A DNA stretch of 64,000 nt from Spisula solida (Eukaryota > Mollusca > Bivalvia > Venerida > Mactridae): assembly GCA_947247005.1 (NCBI GenBank), contig OX365956.1, positions 8,638,089 to 8,702,088 of the forward strand. Reading direction: 5' to 3'. Positions 24,760 through 35,959 of the stretch are shown here, one piece after another. The position numbers and the translations under genes are program-made. Position 1 is the first letter of the stretch. Every line of letters begins with the position of its first letter. Below the pieces are notes generated by a model. It did no database searches. It saw only the letters and a program-made list of their open reading frames with translations, and had not been told where the DNA came from.

Positions 24760-25824
24760 TTAATTGTTGACTCAAAACAATCTGATTAAAATCATACCCT
24801 CAAACTCCCTACGCATGAGGTAAGGAAGATCAAGTATTTTAGTCAGATTGGACTCAAAAGTACTGTTGTTAAGAAATTAAAAATCGATAATTTTCTGCAC
24901 GTCAAATCTTTTAAATTAAACAAATCGCTAGCATTTTGACCCGGCGCGTTAACATCACCGTATACAGTAGACAATGTCGTGTTAGACTGACATATGACTC
25001 GGTCCAGGAATATATTTCACTGAAAATGCTAGCTGCGTCGCAACAATCGTCTGAATGATACTAGAAAACGTATTATTTTACCAAACATTATTCAGACTGA
25101 TTGTTGGGTTGTGTTTATGGGGAAAATAACTTATTGTTTCTAAGACTCCTTAAAGGTAGCACAAGCTGCATATCTGAAGGAGTTTTCTGGTAGCAATATG
25201 ACAAACTTTGCGAATTTCGTCATGTTCTTTTAGCAAAAACCTGTGGTATATCCCGGGTATCTCGGTGGTACGCAGCACCAACCATTAGTAACAAGGCGTG
25301 CTTCATTTTTGCCATGTGTATAATTATGTCATTATCATAGGTTTTATCCATGTACACACAAATGTATATCTATAACGACTTGTTATGAAGAAAGAAAAAG
25401 CATGTTACTGCGACGAAAGGCATCATTTATACTTTTTTCACATATATTATCCGTATTGTTAATCGGCAATACATTTTTGGATATATTTATTCTTTCTGTG
25501 CACAAATATGTTTCTATTAAAAAAGTAAATTATTTGAATCATGTTGTACATGTATTGCCACATTGTTATTGGTACGACTGCTAACTTAGATGATTACCCC
25601 AGCGATAGGGATAACTTTTCACTGAATTAGTGTCAACTCCACACTGTATAATAACTGTGCCCCAATTTTATTCACATAATGCGACTCATTGAATATTCCA
25701 CCAATAAATCACGCACTATTTGCACCGTATAATCTACATATCTCGCTCTACACAACAATGCATATAAACAATTATACCCAAAGGGAAAAACAAGCTATAT
25801 AGATAGATACTGACCTCTGAGTCC
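24760..25824. other. Non-coding, nothing recognised
   Basis: A+T-rich sequence. The open frame at 25402-25584 is hydrophobic but has no splice or homology support. Confidence 0.4.
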
Positions 25825-26215
25825 CAGTGTAGCAATACCACGTGACTTTCGACTACAGTTACAAGAAGAAATGTGTAAACATTGGAAACTAAAAAAGCCA
25901 TAAGTATTTTATTTCTTCATCGATTTCTATGAAATATACGCCACGCTAAGGGGACAATTGTTAGCTTTCCATGAAATATAAAATCTTTTTCAGTTTTGTC
26001 CATTACCTTGTGAAACCGTTGAATGTGTAGGTTTCACAGGGTAATGGAAAAATCGGTATAATTGCTGAAAAGGATATTATATTTTATATATAGCGTGGCG
26101 TATATTTTATAGAAATCGATGAAGAAATAAAATACTTATGGCTATATGTGTGTTCCAATGTTTACAAATTTCTTCTTGTAACTGTAGTCAAAAGCCACGT
26201 GGTATTGCTACCCTG
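25825..26215. mobile_element. 391-bp foldback MITE, family M1 reference copy
   Basis: The element starts 'cagtgtagcaataccacgtg' and ends with its near-perfect inverse, '..cacgtggtattgctaccctg'. AGTCC is repeated on both sides (25820-25824 and 26216-26220). The inverted arms run inward for about 150 bp ('ttcttcatcgatttctatga' versus 'atagaaatcgatgaagaaat') and end at a central loop containing 'aggtttcacagggtaatgg'. The CAGTG start resembles hAT-type termini, but an 8-bp duplication is not seen, so the superfamily is open. Other members: 36985-37249, 39436-39735 and the fragment at 12629. Confidence 0.85.
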
Positions 26216-26374
26216 AGTCCTATCCTTGCGGTATACACCATATAAAATATATTTGTTAAAAGTGCAGTCACGGCTCAATACTCGTTTAAGATATTTACAT
26301 GTTTCCAATAATTGTTTAAATCTCGGTGTATAGTACCATCATACGAGACTATTGTACGGAGATAATAACAGGAT

Positions 26375-26610
26375 CCTAACCTTTATGCATAATTATATTA
26401 TAACTAAAAGTTCTTGCGTTATATATATATCAATACTGTTCAAGAACAAATCGTAATTATACATCTAAACCTTAACGTTTGTGTTTGTATTCCATCTAGA
26501 GCGTCTGCGTAATACTTCCAACTTATGAAAACATACAAATGGGGTTATAAATATAGACAAGATATCAACTGTTACATTATGCTAATAGAAGGTCACGGAT
26601 CAAGTTAAAT
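26375..26610 (+). repeat. Dispersed repeat family R2, copy 1
   Basis: It matches 58490-58710 in the same orientation: 'gtttgtgtttgtatt', 'acttatgaaaacatacaa', 'ggggttataaatatagaca' and 'attatgctaat' occur in the same order. A shorter reverse-complement copy lies at 36345-36480. Confidence 0.65.
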
Positions 26611-29519
26611 TATCCGTATTATACCCCCAATGTTATCAATCCGATCATCTATAGACGAGAATAATCTGATTCGGTTTCTGAGAATGTTTTGCGATTCACT
26701 GATACATTTACATACAGCAGTGATCAAGTATAGGATTGCATGTAATACGACACGTCTCAAATTATTTCCCGATAAAGTACGAATATAAATGACATTATGG
26801 TGCACCGGTTCCAAAAACTCATTGTTATGTTACAACATTCTTGGGACAGGATCCGACTTATAAAATTATGTATATTTCTTACAGACGTACTCCATGGAAT
26901 GCACATAATATGATGCATTATCTCAACTTCATGTCAATGCCAGTAAATGAACTTTGCTCGGTTTGCGGTTCATATCATTTTCATACATGTATGTTTAATA
27001 ATCATTATTCCATGCTCAAATTAAGGGAGATAATTCAACAATTGACCAACACTATCCAAGTTAAATTGACAACGAGTTATCCACCTTTGGTAAAGCTATA
27101 CACAGCAACTTCTGTAATACGGCGATCCTCCTTTTCACATTATTGACCTATCTTGCTGTATGTGTAATTGGACGCCAAATTTCCAATTGTCTAACCCAAC
27201 GATTTACTTTTGGTTTGGTGTCGTCCCCACACGAATATTTCTAACTCGCAACAAACTCCTACTTTACGTATTGTTATTAACGAAACGCTACGACAAGGGA
27301 AGAGATATCCACGAATGTGTTTGAGAATGGACTTTGACATGTATGCGAGAAGAAAATGTGGGCGAGGATTTTAAACGGTTTAAGATCTACACGACACCAG
27401 CCGAGTTGTGGCGAGTTACAACGCGTCGCAACCCGCAGCTATATAAAACTCGCCACTGTGTGACAGGGTCTACGTCTCACCCAAAGAGTAGCAGAGACTA
27501 GTCTTATAGTGAATTCGAACCATGGTCATAGTTGAGTCTGATTAGACTCAACTCCATGATAGGATTGTAATGTCATTTTGGGTCCTTGCTTATGTTTCCA
27601 GGTATAGTCCGTTCCGTTTAATAATCATGCCTGTCACTTGTATGCAAACATTACAATATCGTTACATTGTATTTTTATTGTTTTAAACCTTTTAATTGGA
27701 GCAAAAGGTAGTAAAAACCAATACCTTATTCATACAGCCACATACTCATACACATAATGTATATGACGACAATACATTAATAAGACTGTTTTCAATGTTT
27801 ATACACAAACTGCTGTATCTAAAATGTCATTTTATATTGTGGCATAACATGTAATGAATAAACACTCCAAACACTCAAACTCCCTACAGCGGTTACTTAA
27901 TTAGTGCACTAACCACAGTCAAAGTTAGTGTTGGGCAAATTCACAAATACGGCATCGTGGCTTATACGAAGATATATGTGACGTTACGCTCGATGTTGGC
28001 GTACATTAGCGTAACCAATTCCGACGTTGTTGACGTTTTAACGATTATTGACGTTACAAGACTTATTTGGGTGTTTCGAATACAATTTTTCTTAAATTAT
28101 GCCGTAAACCCCATATTTTTATTAGTCACATATTTCGCGATTGGTTTAAAAAATATTGTTGTAAAATTAAAATGGTTTTGAGCAACCCGCTTGATTGATA
28201 AGTGCATTTTTACGCAAAATGTATGGCAGTTTTTTGATCGGCCATATGGCGAGGCGGAGGGGTAATTAAGGCGTTACAGTCGTACATTTTAATTAAACAT
28301 ACAATAGAATATACCAATAATACGCTGCGTATCGTTCCATACAAGTAGATGATTTACATTTTGCCGAGACATTAAAATACATGTACAAAAATGAGAAAGT
28401 AAGTTAGAAAATACTACGAAAACCACGTCCCGACAAGTGGCGCTTTTAATACCGCTAAACTTACTATTTCAGACTAAAACACCATAATTACATAAACCCC
28501 ACAGCTCATACTTCATTCATACAACATGTCATTTAAATCTGCAGTACATCGACTCTTACGAATCTACCGATCACGTAGACGTTGACGTTACGTTAATTTC
28601 AAGGGTGTGACATTATGGCTAGATTTGCCAAAATTCATAAAAAAATTAAAGCTATGTTGAATGTAAGACTTATTCATATCAAAATACAAACAATTATATG
28701 TACTTTTTGGTTGTAGTCGCTGTCGTTTTAATAAATGCATACTTCTTTAAATATTTTGAGGCATAGCAACATCACAATTTTAATTTGTGCACTTTTTGAT
28801 GCGTGTGACATCGTGGCTAGAAAAAAGTATACCTGTATTAAAAGCCTAATTCCAAGTCATAATCGTACAAATTATACCCAATTCAAAAGTAGGATGCATG
28901 TACTTTTTGTCAAAATAAAGATTATAGAAAGTCGACTTAAGTTATAGAAAATACTAAAGTTTTAACAAATCTTGTCGCGGAAAGAAATTAAATCTTACGT
29001 TTTCAGTTGAATATGTTTTTCGCTCACGGTTTGTTACTGGAAGTTTTGAACGGCACATAAATGAAACAACGCGAAATGGAGTTGCCAACACGTCACCGCA
29101 TCTACTTTTTGGGCGGATAAAAATACTTATATGAATTTGCCGAGATGCTAAACACTGCGCATTGGTCAATTATGTTACATCTTACATGACGTTTTTGTGA
29201 CGTTCTCCGTCATTCTATGTTTAAACAGATATATGTTAATAATTAAACGTACATGCGGATCACATTACTAGCATGGCGATTCTTTTATCTTGCTTGTGAT
29301 ATCAAAATATAAACAACCGTATTTCTAAAACGATTTTTATGCAATATTGAAGTGTAAAAATGTTATAAATTGCCAATGTACGCCAACAATGAGCGTAACG
29401 TCATGTACACATACTTATAAAATGGTTTAAACGATAGATTTAAATATTCTCATAATCAGAACATGTGATGAAAAAGTGAAGAAATGATGAAGTACTCGAA
29501 AATAAATAAATAATGAGTA
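26611..29519. other. Non-coding, nothing recognised
   Basis: Nearly 3 kb without a supported exon. The frames 26841-27146 and 28735-28947 lack domains and clean splice borders. Short 'gacgtta' motifs recur around 27970-28040 and 28570-28590 but form no regular array. Tail exons of gene A could lie here but were not identified. Confidence 0.35.
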
Positions 29520-29524
29520 TATTA

Positions 29525-29575
29525 CAGTAAAACCTCGTTATTACGAGCATCTATATCACGAGGATCCGGCCTATG
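29525..29575 (+). mobile_element. Possible pogo/Tigger-type terminal repeat
   Basis: 'TA|cagtaaaacctcgttattac' followed by 'gag' has the form of pogo-group Tc1/mariner termini (CAGT..AACCTC..TAACGA, flanked by TA). The opposite terminus was not located with confidence. Confidence 0.35.
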
Positions 29576-29979
29576 TCGAACATATGTATAACGTTTCTTG
29601 TGTAGTAGTCTCAGTGACAGTAAAACGAGTGTCAAAACATTCCCACGTTTCTTTGGCTTGTCCACCATTTTGGAATTTCATGTGACTGTAGTATCGTCAC
29701 GTGGGGTTCTAGGAGGGGAAGTAACTGATGTAAGGAGCGTGTATGACAACATGTAGAAAGTGTGTTCGCATGAAACCACGACCTTCTTTAAGCTAGGGTA
29801 TCAATGTGATCCTGGAATGGAAAAGTATAGTTTATACATTGTATAGCAAACGAGAAAGCTCGACCATTTCCGTTTGTCTCCGGTAAATGTCTAATGTAAT
29901 GCATAAAGGCAGAGTTGATCAGAATGATTGTATAGCATTGAAACACCTGTAACGGGATTATCATTCATTTTTGTAATGC

Positions 29980-30205
29980 TGATACTGTTGTGAGTCGAAG
30001 ATGTGCACTCTTGAGGAGTCGATAGTGATTATGATAACAACGATTATAAAAAATCGGACAGTGGAAGCACCACTGAACTTAAACAGTCCAGCAAAGAAAA
30101 CATACAAAACAACATAGACAATTACATGGCACAATCCCCAACACACAATTGAACCAGAAAATGAACTCCAAGTTCTAGCTGCCAAAAAGCCGAAAGTCAA
30201 TGTTC
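29980..30205 (-). repeat. Dispersed repeat family R1, copy 3 (reverse)
   Basis: Reverse complement of the 45565-45770 copy ('ggacagtggaagcaccactg', 'cagcaaagaaaacata', 'attacatggcacaatcccc', 'gaaaatgaac'). A minus-strand open frame of 79 codons here is explained by the repeat and is not taken as the missing tail exon of gene A. Confidence 0.6.
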
Positions 30206-30390
30206 AGGGTTTCAAAACTTGTAAGAACGTTTTCACAATCAACCTAAAATAACTTTTAACTAAACCTCCGTGTTCAAGTTACTGACGGTCATAAACAACA
30301 GTAATAATCAGTTGCTCTCTTTTTAACTATCAAGCAGTCTTGCTTACTTTAATGGATTAATATTACAGTCAATGCCAGAGAAGAACATAA

Positions 30391-30760
30391 ATAGTGAAAA
30401 AAAACGACATATTATAACAGGAGTTTTTAGCTAAACTATGAGACTAAGCAGTGTAAATGTCGTCTCGCCAACTGGTTACTTAAACAGTGACATTTTATCA
30501 ACCCTCAGAACTCATTAGACAATTTACAGCGCGTAGTAATTGTTTGGCACATGTCTCGAAATACAAAGAAATAAAGAATAATTCAATTGCGAGGGACATA
30601 ATTATGTTCTTAAGAATGATGATTTTGGTTGAGTTGGACTGGAATTCGTTTCTTGCTCGGACGAATTGGTTGTGGAGAAATTACATGGTAAAAATCGTAG
30701 TGATTTCAGAACTGGTATGTAAAAAGCAATAGTTGCGGAGAAATCTCCCAGTAATAAAAT
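30391..30760 (+). repeat. Block shared with the gene C intron (A/C block)
   Basis: It aligns closely with 44160-44570 in the same strand orientation: 'attataacaggagttt', 'acagcgcgtag', 'atacaaagaaataaa', 'ggagaaattacatgg', 'aaaatcgtagtgatttc'. Here it lies about 90 bp past the TM exon of gene A, in transcription order. In gene C it lies about 50 bp past the ectodomain exon. Confidence 0.8.
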
Positions 30761-30852
30761 CGAACCTGCATACAAGGTCGACTTGGTGACACACTTTGTC
30801 TTTACATACAATGCCAATAATATAGAGAAGCTGAAACCAGCTGAGGACTTAC

Positions 30853-33490
30853 CTTTTGATGAGCATTTTCCCGCCACTAAATAAACGATCAACAACGATA
30901 TGGCCACAAATACAACAGATGCTATGACCACACCGGCTACCTCAGCCGTGTTCAATGTAGTTCTTCTAAAATACAAGGAGAAAATGAATGGAATTAGTGT
31001 GGTTTACGACATTTTTAAAAAAATGCCTCCTTTTTGGATTTGTTTTTGAAATCGTACATCACACTTTTAACTGACCACGTGCTCCTCCATGGACAATTAC
31101 CTTAAGGCATCCAAAGCAGGAAATGAAATATGCAAAAATACATACTGGGTTACAGTCACTGGTTAAATGAAGTAAACCGAACGTATTCGATTATTATGCA
31201 AATTAGTTAATAAGACTCACGGTGTTAAGGTACCAATATATTAGTAAGGTTGTGACATTCTGTACGTATAGCCACGTGTACTAGTATACCTACCCAGTGC
31301 AATTCATATTTGCTTAAGAAACACAACGTATGCGTGTAAGATCATGCGACGGTCGAAACATGATTTCTTGGCAAATCGATATGGGTTTTTATATAAATTC
31401 AACGAGTCCATGGGTGATAAAATATCGCGTTCCCCGTGCATTATATAAATACCTGTGTGACATGATACACAAATTAAATTTGTATGTCACACGTCTGTTA
31501 CTTGAAGAAACTACACACACGTTGATGACGAAATGCTCAAAAGTCGCAACCTCTCTATTTTTCTGTGTTGTTTTGAATATAACTTCGTACCAGACAGATC
31601 GCCATATCGGCGAGTATGTACAATACGATCACCCGACCACCTCGGACAAGCAGTGTTAACCATACGCCATTGATTTACAAGGTACCATTGTGTGGTTTCA
31701 GTTGGTCTATCGGTAAGTCCCACACATTTAACGGAATTGGCGCACGCAGCTCACTCGGCTGATTCAAGCACACCGGGTTATTCGAATTGATGCACCAGGT
31801 ATGTACACACAGGTTCATATAGATTATTCAGAATAGCCTTCGCTATAATTACTTTACTACACGATAATACTTAAACGCGCACTGTGACAGGGAACCAGAG
31901 TGAGTGCATACGGATTGAACGGGAATCTTTATACGACAAGACGGTAATCGCTAAGCGGCATCCATATAACGAGACATCCAAATAACGTAAGGGTGTGATT
32001 ACGAAGTTCACCGGGAAACCTACGTTATATGGATTTATATGGATTTCTCCGCCATGGATGCCGCTTAGCGATGACCACGGCAAGTCCCCCGTCATAGCGG
32101 TGACATTATATATATAATACTAAAAATATCGTGAAGATTACTCAAGGTAACATTACACTCAAATACATAAATGGATACAATAAAATGGATGCTGTGAAGT
32201 ATATATTAAAATGCAGCAGCGTTCAGATAGGTTAGAGGATCTTTCAAGAGTTGTCACGTGATATAAAGTTGTAAATTGTATTAAACAAGTTCTGGGAAGT
32301 TTATGAAGCATGCCTTTGCGAATTTTATAATATTTCCTGAACGGATGAAAACTAAGTTGGTATCGGTTTATCATATGACACTAATAACACGAAAAAACAC
32401 ATCTTCCTGTTGTTAAACGGACTCCGTTATATAAACTACGCCAAAAAATAACGTCATTTACGACATACGTATAATGACGTCATGTAGGAGATAAAGTGAC
32501 GTCATATATAAGAATACACATCGTCGCTGTTCTTCGAAAACCTCGTATACACGTTTTGGCTCAAAAACGATTATATGCACATCGGAAAGCCCATTCAGTA
32601 ACAAGTCTTCTGCGAAAATGCCGGATAAGATAGTCTAAAAATAGCCCCTCAAACGAGAAAGTAAGTACTTGCGCGAAAATTCTTGATTTTTTTCAGGGGC
32701 CACATTTTTGTCTGCGAAAATCTCGAATAAATTGTTTTGTTGTTTTTTGGTTGCGCTTACGTCAAATATGCAAAACAATTAACCTGTAATGGTATATTAC
32801 AACGGATAAGTAGAAACACAATATCTACAAATGGCTAATTTAAATTATACGAGGATTTAGAAAACGCAATTACGTAATGCGAAAAAACTGAATAATGCCG
32901 CGAAAAATTTGACAAAAAATAAGAACGAAAAGCTCGTATAATCGAGTTAAAAGTTAAAGTATGGATTTTCCTTTGCTCAGTCGACACGTACATGTACGTG
33001 CATTCAAAGTGGAGTTAAAAACGCTATGTTCGTGTCAAAGATTTAAATAAATATTCACTGTTAGTAAAAAGTTATTCAGTTTTTTTCGTCTCCTGAAAAG
33101 AAGCCAAAATTGATATACGAGGTTTTCGAAGAACAGCGACGACATACTCGTTTTACAAACATGGACATACGGAAAGTCATGTGATAAAATGAAATATAAA
33201 TAGACTTACTTTGTACAGCAAGCCGGACAACCGAAGCCATCATAACAACATGTATGGTCATTCCCACAGTAGAAATGATACGCTATCCTATCATGTGAAC
33301 AATAGTATGAGGATTCGGCACACCAACTTGTGGAACCAGTGACATTCTCATATCGGGTTTTAGCTATATAACATGCTGGAAAAGATGGAGTCACGAATGC
33401 GGCGGCTTCGGCTTTTACCGTTGAAATTAGCACAAAGGAAAATACTAATACATGCACATATAAAATATAAAACAATTTAAGTCCCGCCAT
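30853..33490 (-). CDS. Gene A: small Cys-rich single-pass membrane protein (STMC6/Shisa-like), 3' end not found
   Basis: Two minus-strand coding exons are clear. Exon 1 (33490-33210) begins 'MAGLKLFYILYVHVLVFSFV', a signal peptide. A roughly 65-residue ectodomain follows with cysteine spacing C-x16-C-x6-C-x10-C-x5-CC-x5-C-x2-CC and one N-V-T sequon. It ends at AA|GTAAGT, phase 2. Exon 2 (30965-30853) follows TTTTAG, starts 'KRTTLNTAEVAGVV', crosses the membrane once (VVIASVVFVAISLLIVYLVA), continues 'GKCSSK' and stops at AAAAG|GTAAGT in phase 1. An in-frame ATG at 33562 would add 24 polar residues before the signal peptide, so 33490 is preferred. The tail exon(s) below 30853 were not identified; at least 131 residues are coded. 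The CC..C..CC-then-helix layout is that of Shisa/CYYR1-type adaptors; homology is inferred from architecture only. It is head-to-head with gene B, 2470 bp between start codons. Intron 1 carries the 620-bp transposon. Confidence 0.75.
31000..31110 (+). repeat. Block shared with gene D intron 1
   Basis: It matches 49365-49470 ('ggtttacgacatt', 'aaatcgta', 'cacgtgctcctccatggaca'). It lies in intron 1 of gene A, just upstream of the TM exon in transcription order. The orientation relative to transcription differs in D, so it is probably a dispersed repeat and not a relic of gene duplication. Confidence 0.55.
31947..32072. repeat. Hairpin with perfect 19-bp arms
   Basis: 'atcgctaagcggcatccat' at 31947-31965 is exactly inverted at 32054-32072. 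Inside, 'ataacgtaagg' and 'cctacgttat' extend the pairing partly. It lies in intron 1 of gene A and is probably the core of a foldback MITE whose outer ends are unclear. Confidence 0.7.
32475..32504. promoter_or_regulatory. Pair of CRE-type octamers next to a TATA-like stretch
   Basis: TGACGTCA at 32475-32482 and 32497-32504, the second followed at once by TATATAAG. It lies inside intron 1 of gene A, immediately left of the transposon at 32522. It could be an internal promoter or chance; no transcript evidence is available from sequence. Confidence 0.3.
32522..33141. mobile_element. 620-bp DNA transposon with identical 28-bp inverted ends
   Basis: The left end 32522-32549 starts 'cgtcgctgttcttcgaaaac' and is perfectly inverted at 33114-33141. 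ACAT is repeated on both sides (32518-32521 and 33142-33145), consistent with a 4-bp target duplication. There is no transposase frame. The copy lies in intron 1 of gene A, 69 bp past the donor of exon 1. Identical ends point to recent insertion. The superfamily cannot be named from ends alone. Confidence 0.85.
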
Positions 33491-33894
33491 TATCAAGTCT
33501 TTGCGAACTAATACGTATATTTTTTTCAAAGAAGAATTAACTTTAAACAGTATGTTATCCACATTATGTTCAAAACATTAAAGTTAAATGTGTTTTGTGA
33601 TTAAAAAAAATATCTAAATAATCGATATCCGAATGAATGCACAACACATATCATAAATCGTATCAGGTTTGAAAGATGGTTGATCTATAATAAAGGTTCT
33701 AAAGTTGTTCATATTACCTATCCAAATGTTCCGTAATTTTACACCGAATCCAATCAATGGTCTGCGATCAATCGATTGTTTGTTTTGATCTTTACGCAAT
33801 TAAGCCTTTTGTCAAATAAATATTAGTTTCATATAACCCAACTCAGTCAAACTTAGTTTGAAAAGTATGAATATTCTATCTCTTTATTCAGATA

Positions 33895-33945
33895 ATGTTT
33901 TCTATTGTTATCATCCTCATGGTGTTGGTGACTGGTGAAGCTTGT
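33895..33945 (+). CDS. Candidate signal-peptide exon between genes A and B
   Basis: The plus-strand ATG at 33895 opens 'MFSIVIILMVLVTGEA' and then meets GCTT|GTATGT, an acceptable donor in phase 1. It has the form of a signal-peptide first exon, like those of the neighbouring genes. The MITE at 33949 abuts the donor, so a downstream part may have been lost or displaced. No exon in matching phase was found before gene B, which has its own start. It may be a relic of another paralog or chance. Confidence 0.25.
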
Positions 33946-33948
33946 ATG

Positions 33949-34326
33949 TTTAAAGCCCCATTAAGCCCTAAACGGATATTTTCAAAAAGCAATATCTTGA
34001 AAACCTAGATTTAGCATGATGTATTTTGAGCACTTCAGTTGAGGTGGAAAAGACCATAAGATTGAAAAAAAAAACGAAACGCCGCATCGAGTTGGTTTGT
34101 TGACAAAATAACGATTTGTAAACAATAAATGCATGTTTAATAATCTAAGGGAAGCAACTCTTGAAATATTACATACATTTTACTTGAATGTGATTTTCGG
34201 CAAAACATTTCGACAGACATAGTTAACATTATGTCGTCAATTATTGGTCATTTGTGAATACATCCTAATTTCATGTATTTACTGGATGATCGGGAAAAGT
34301 TTTGGAAGAGATAATGGGGCTTTAAA
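33949..34326. mobile_element. MITE family M2, copy 2
   Basis: 'tttaaagccccatta' at the left is inverted as 'taatggggctttaaa' at the right. The interior matches 13872-14272 in reverse complement ('attatgtcgtcaattattgg'). Confidence 0.7.
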
Positions 34327-34780
34327 ATATAACGACACATGTATGAATTGAAAGAGGGCTTTATTTTGTAAAGCCAGAGACCTTATACACATTATAGCAT
34401 AAAAACGGTGATTTTGCCCATACGTTAACGGGACGAAAACCATGCGTAAACATAAAGATTCACGCGCTGTTAACGTCCAGTTTTACGTATGCACATTTCA
34501 GGGCCGCATCGGCGACTATAAAGGTTGTACAGCTTCATATGAACAGTTATTCCCATTTTATTTCTAAGTACTAATAAGTGCTAATTAGTTTTCTATAATA
34601 TTTAAATTATACATTTAAACAAACCCGCAGTATCCATGTTTTCTTGGTATTTGCCGATACCGGAAGTCGACGTGCATAACAATAACTGGTATGACGTTAC
34701 GTTTGTTTTCGCGACGTCGTCACAAAATCTCCCGCCAAAATATCATTATTTTGAAATACAAATGCATTAATTGATGTTTT

Positions 34781-34943
34781 GTATGCTATAATAGCGTTTA
34801 CGCATGTTTTTTTCGCTTTATAACATATGCAGAGTCCCTCGGGAGCGTTGGTGCCCTCGCCCTGGCGGGCTTGGGCACCAACTGTCCCTCGGGATTCTGC
34901 AGATGTTATAGCCCGAAAAAGCATGCGTTAACCCTACAGTATA
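34781..34943. repeat. G+C-rich palindrome, about 160 bp
   Basis: The left arm (34781-34862) and right arm (34867-34943) are imperfect inverted copies: 'taacat.tgcaga', 'tccctcggga', 'ttggtgccc' against 'gggcaccaa', 'tccctcggga', 'tctgca.atgtta'. The apex is 'cgccctggcggg'. The core is far richer in G+C than its surroundings. It could fold into a long hairpin. The 75-codon minus-strand frame over it is a by-product of the palindrome. Confidence 0.75.
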
Positions 34944-35959
34944 AGGCGCTAACGCAGTATATATATGAAAGGAGGCTTTACTAAATAGAGCCTAAATGAC
35001 AATAAATTATACAAAATAAAAGTTCAATGAAAACATTTACATGTATGGGCCAAAAAAAGCGCAATACACTGCATGACTCAGATTCGTAAATATTTTAATA
35101 AGGGCCGCTTTCATGGATACATAGGGCACTGCCCAAAAAGCATTATTTTAAGATGGCCTATATCTTTACGTTTTAACCATCGAACAATTGGTTTAAACTT
35201 ATTGTGTTTGTGTATAGGCTAAATTATTCGTTAACGTATATTGTGGGCAATGCATGCTACTTGTTTAAAATTATTACAATGAACCGTTGATTACACAGGT
35301 AACTGTATCATCGATAAAGAATTATTTTTTTTATTATTTTTTTTGTAAAATTTATGTTATCGAAGAAAGGTGCATTTGTACTAAAGTGGTAAGATTTTAA
35401 AGGAACCAAAAACAAGAATTGGCTTTAAATATCTTCTACACAACAGTGTTAGAACTACCTCCATGCAAATTTCCAACGATATTGATCAACGAGTTAAAAC
35501 GTTATGCCATGAAATGTATATCGCGGTGTCCAGTCAATCACTTTGGTGCATTAAAAAACAACAATGTGAAATTATATTTGCAATGTGTTCCATTCCACGG
35601 ACCTACCTGCTTATGTTTTTATTTTTCATTCAATTATACAAAATTATATATTTACACCATTACAAAGATGAGTTTCTGAATATGTAAATATATTTAAAAT
35701 AACACCACTATTAATGAAATGTTTATTAAAACAAAATGCACCTCAGTCACCGTGTAGTCAATTTCTCGACAAATGAACTTTTCTAAGACAACATAAATTT
35801 TATAAATATTTTTTAATTTTTTTAATTACTCTTTAGCAATGATACAGTTACCTGTGGTTGATTGGACTTAAAACCATACTATTACGACAATTGTTTATAC
35901 TCGTGTATATTTTCAATTAAGCAAATCTATACATAATTACATATACTGACGGAGTGACG
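34944..35959. other. Upstream region of gene B
   Basis: Non-coding between the palindrome and the gene B start. No convincing TATA box was assigned. The frames 35419-35687 on plus have no domain. Confidence 0.35.

Noticed and set aside
29961..30200. Hydrophobic minus-strand frame as the tail exon of gene A
   Set aside because: The sequence is a copy of dispersed repeat R1 found at four other places, and a second TM segment does not fit the family.
31330..31659. 109-codon plus-strand frame in gene A intron 1
   Set aside because: No domain, unremarkable composition, no splice-site support; antisense to a supported gene.
33491..33562. Upstream in-frame ATG for gene A at 33562
   Set aside because: It would place 24 polar, lysine-rich residues before the signal peptide. 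The ATG at 33490 gives a normal signal sequence.
34697..34924. 75-codon minus-strand frame over the G+C-rich palindrome
   Set aside because: It reflects the composition of the palindrome arms. No domain, no splice support.
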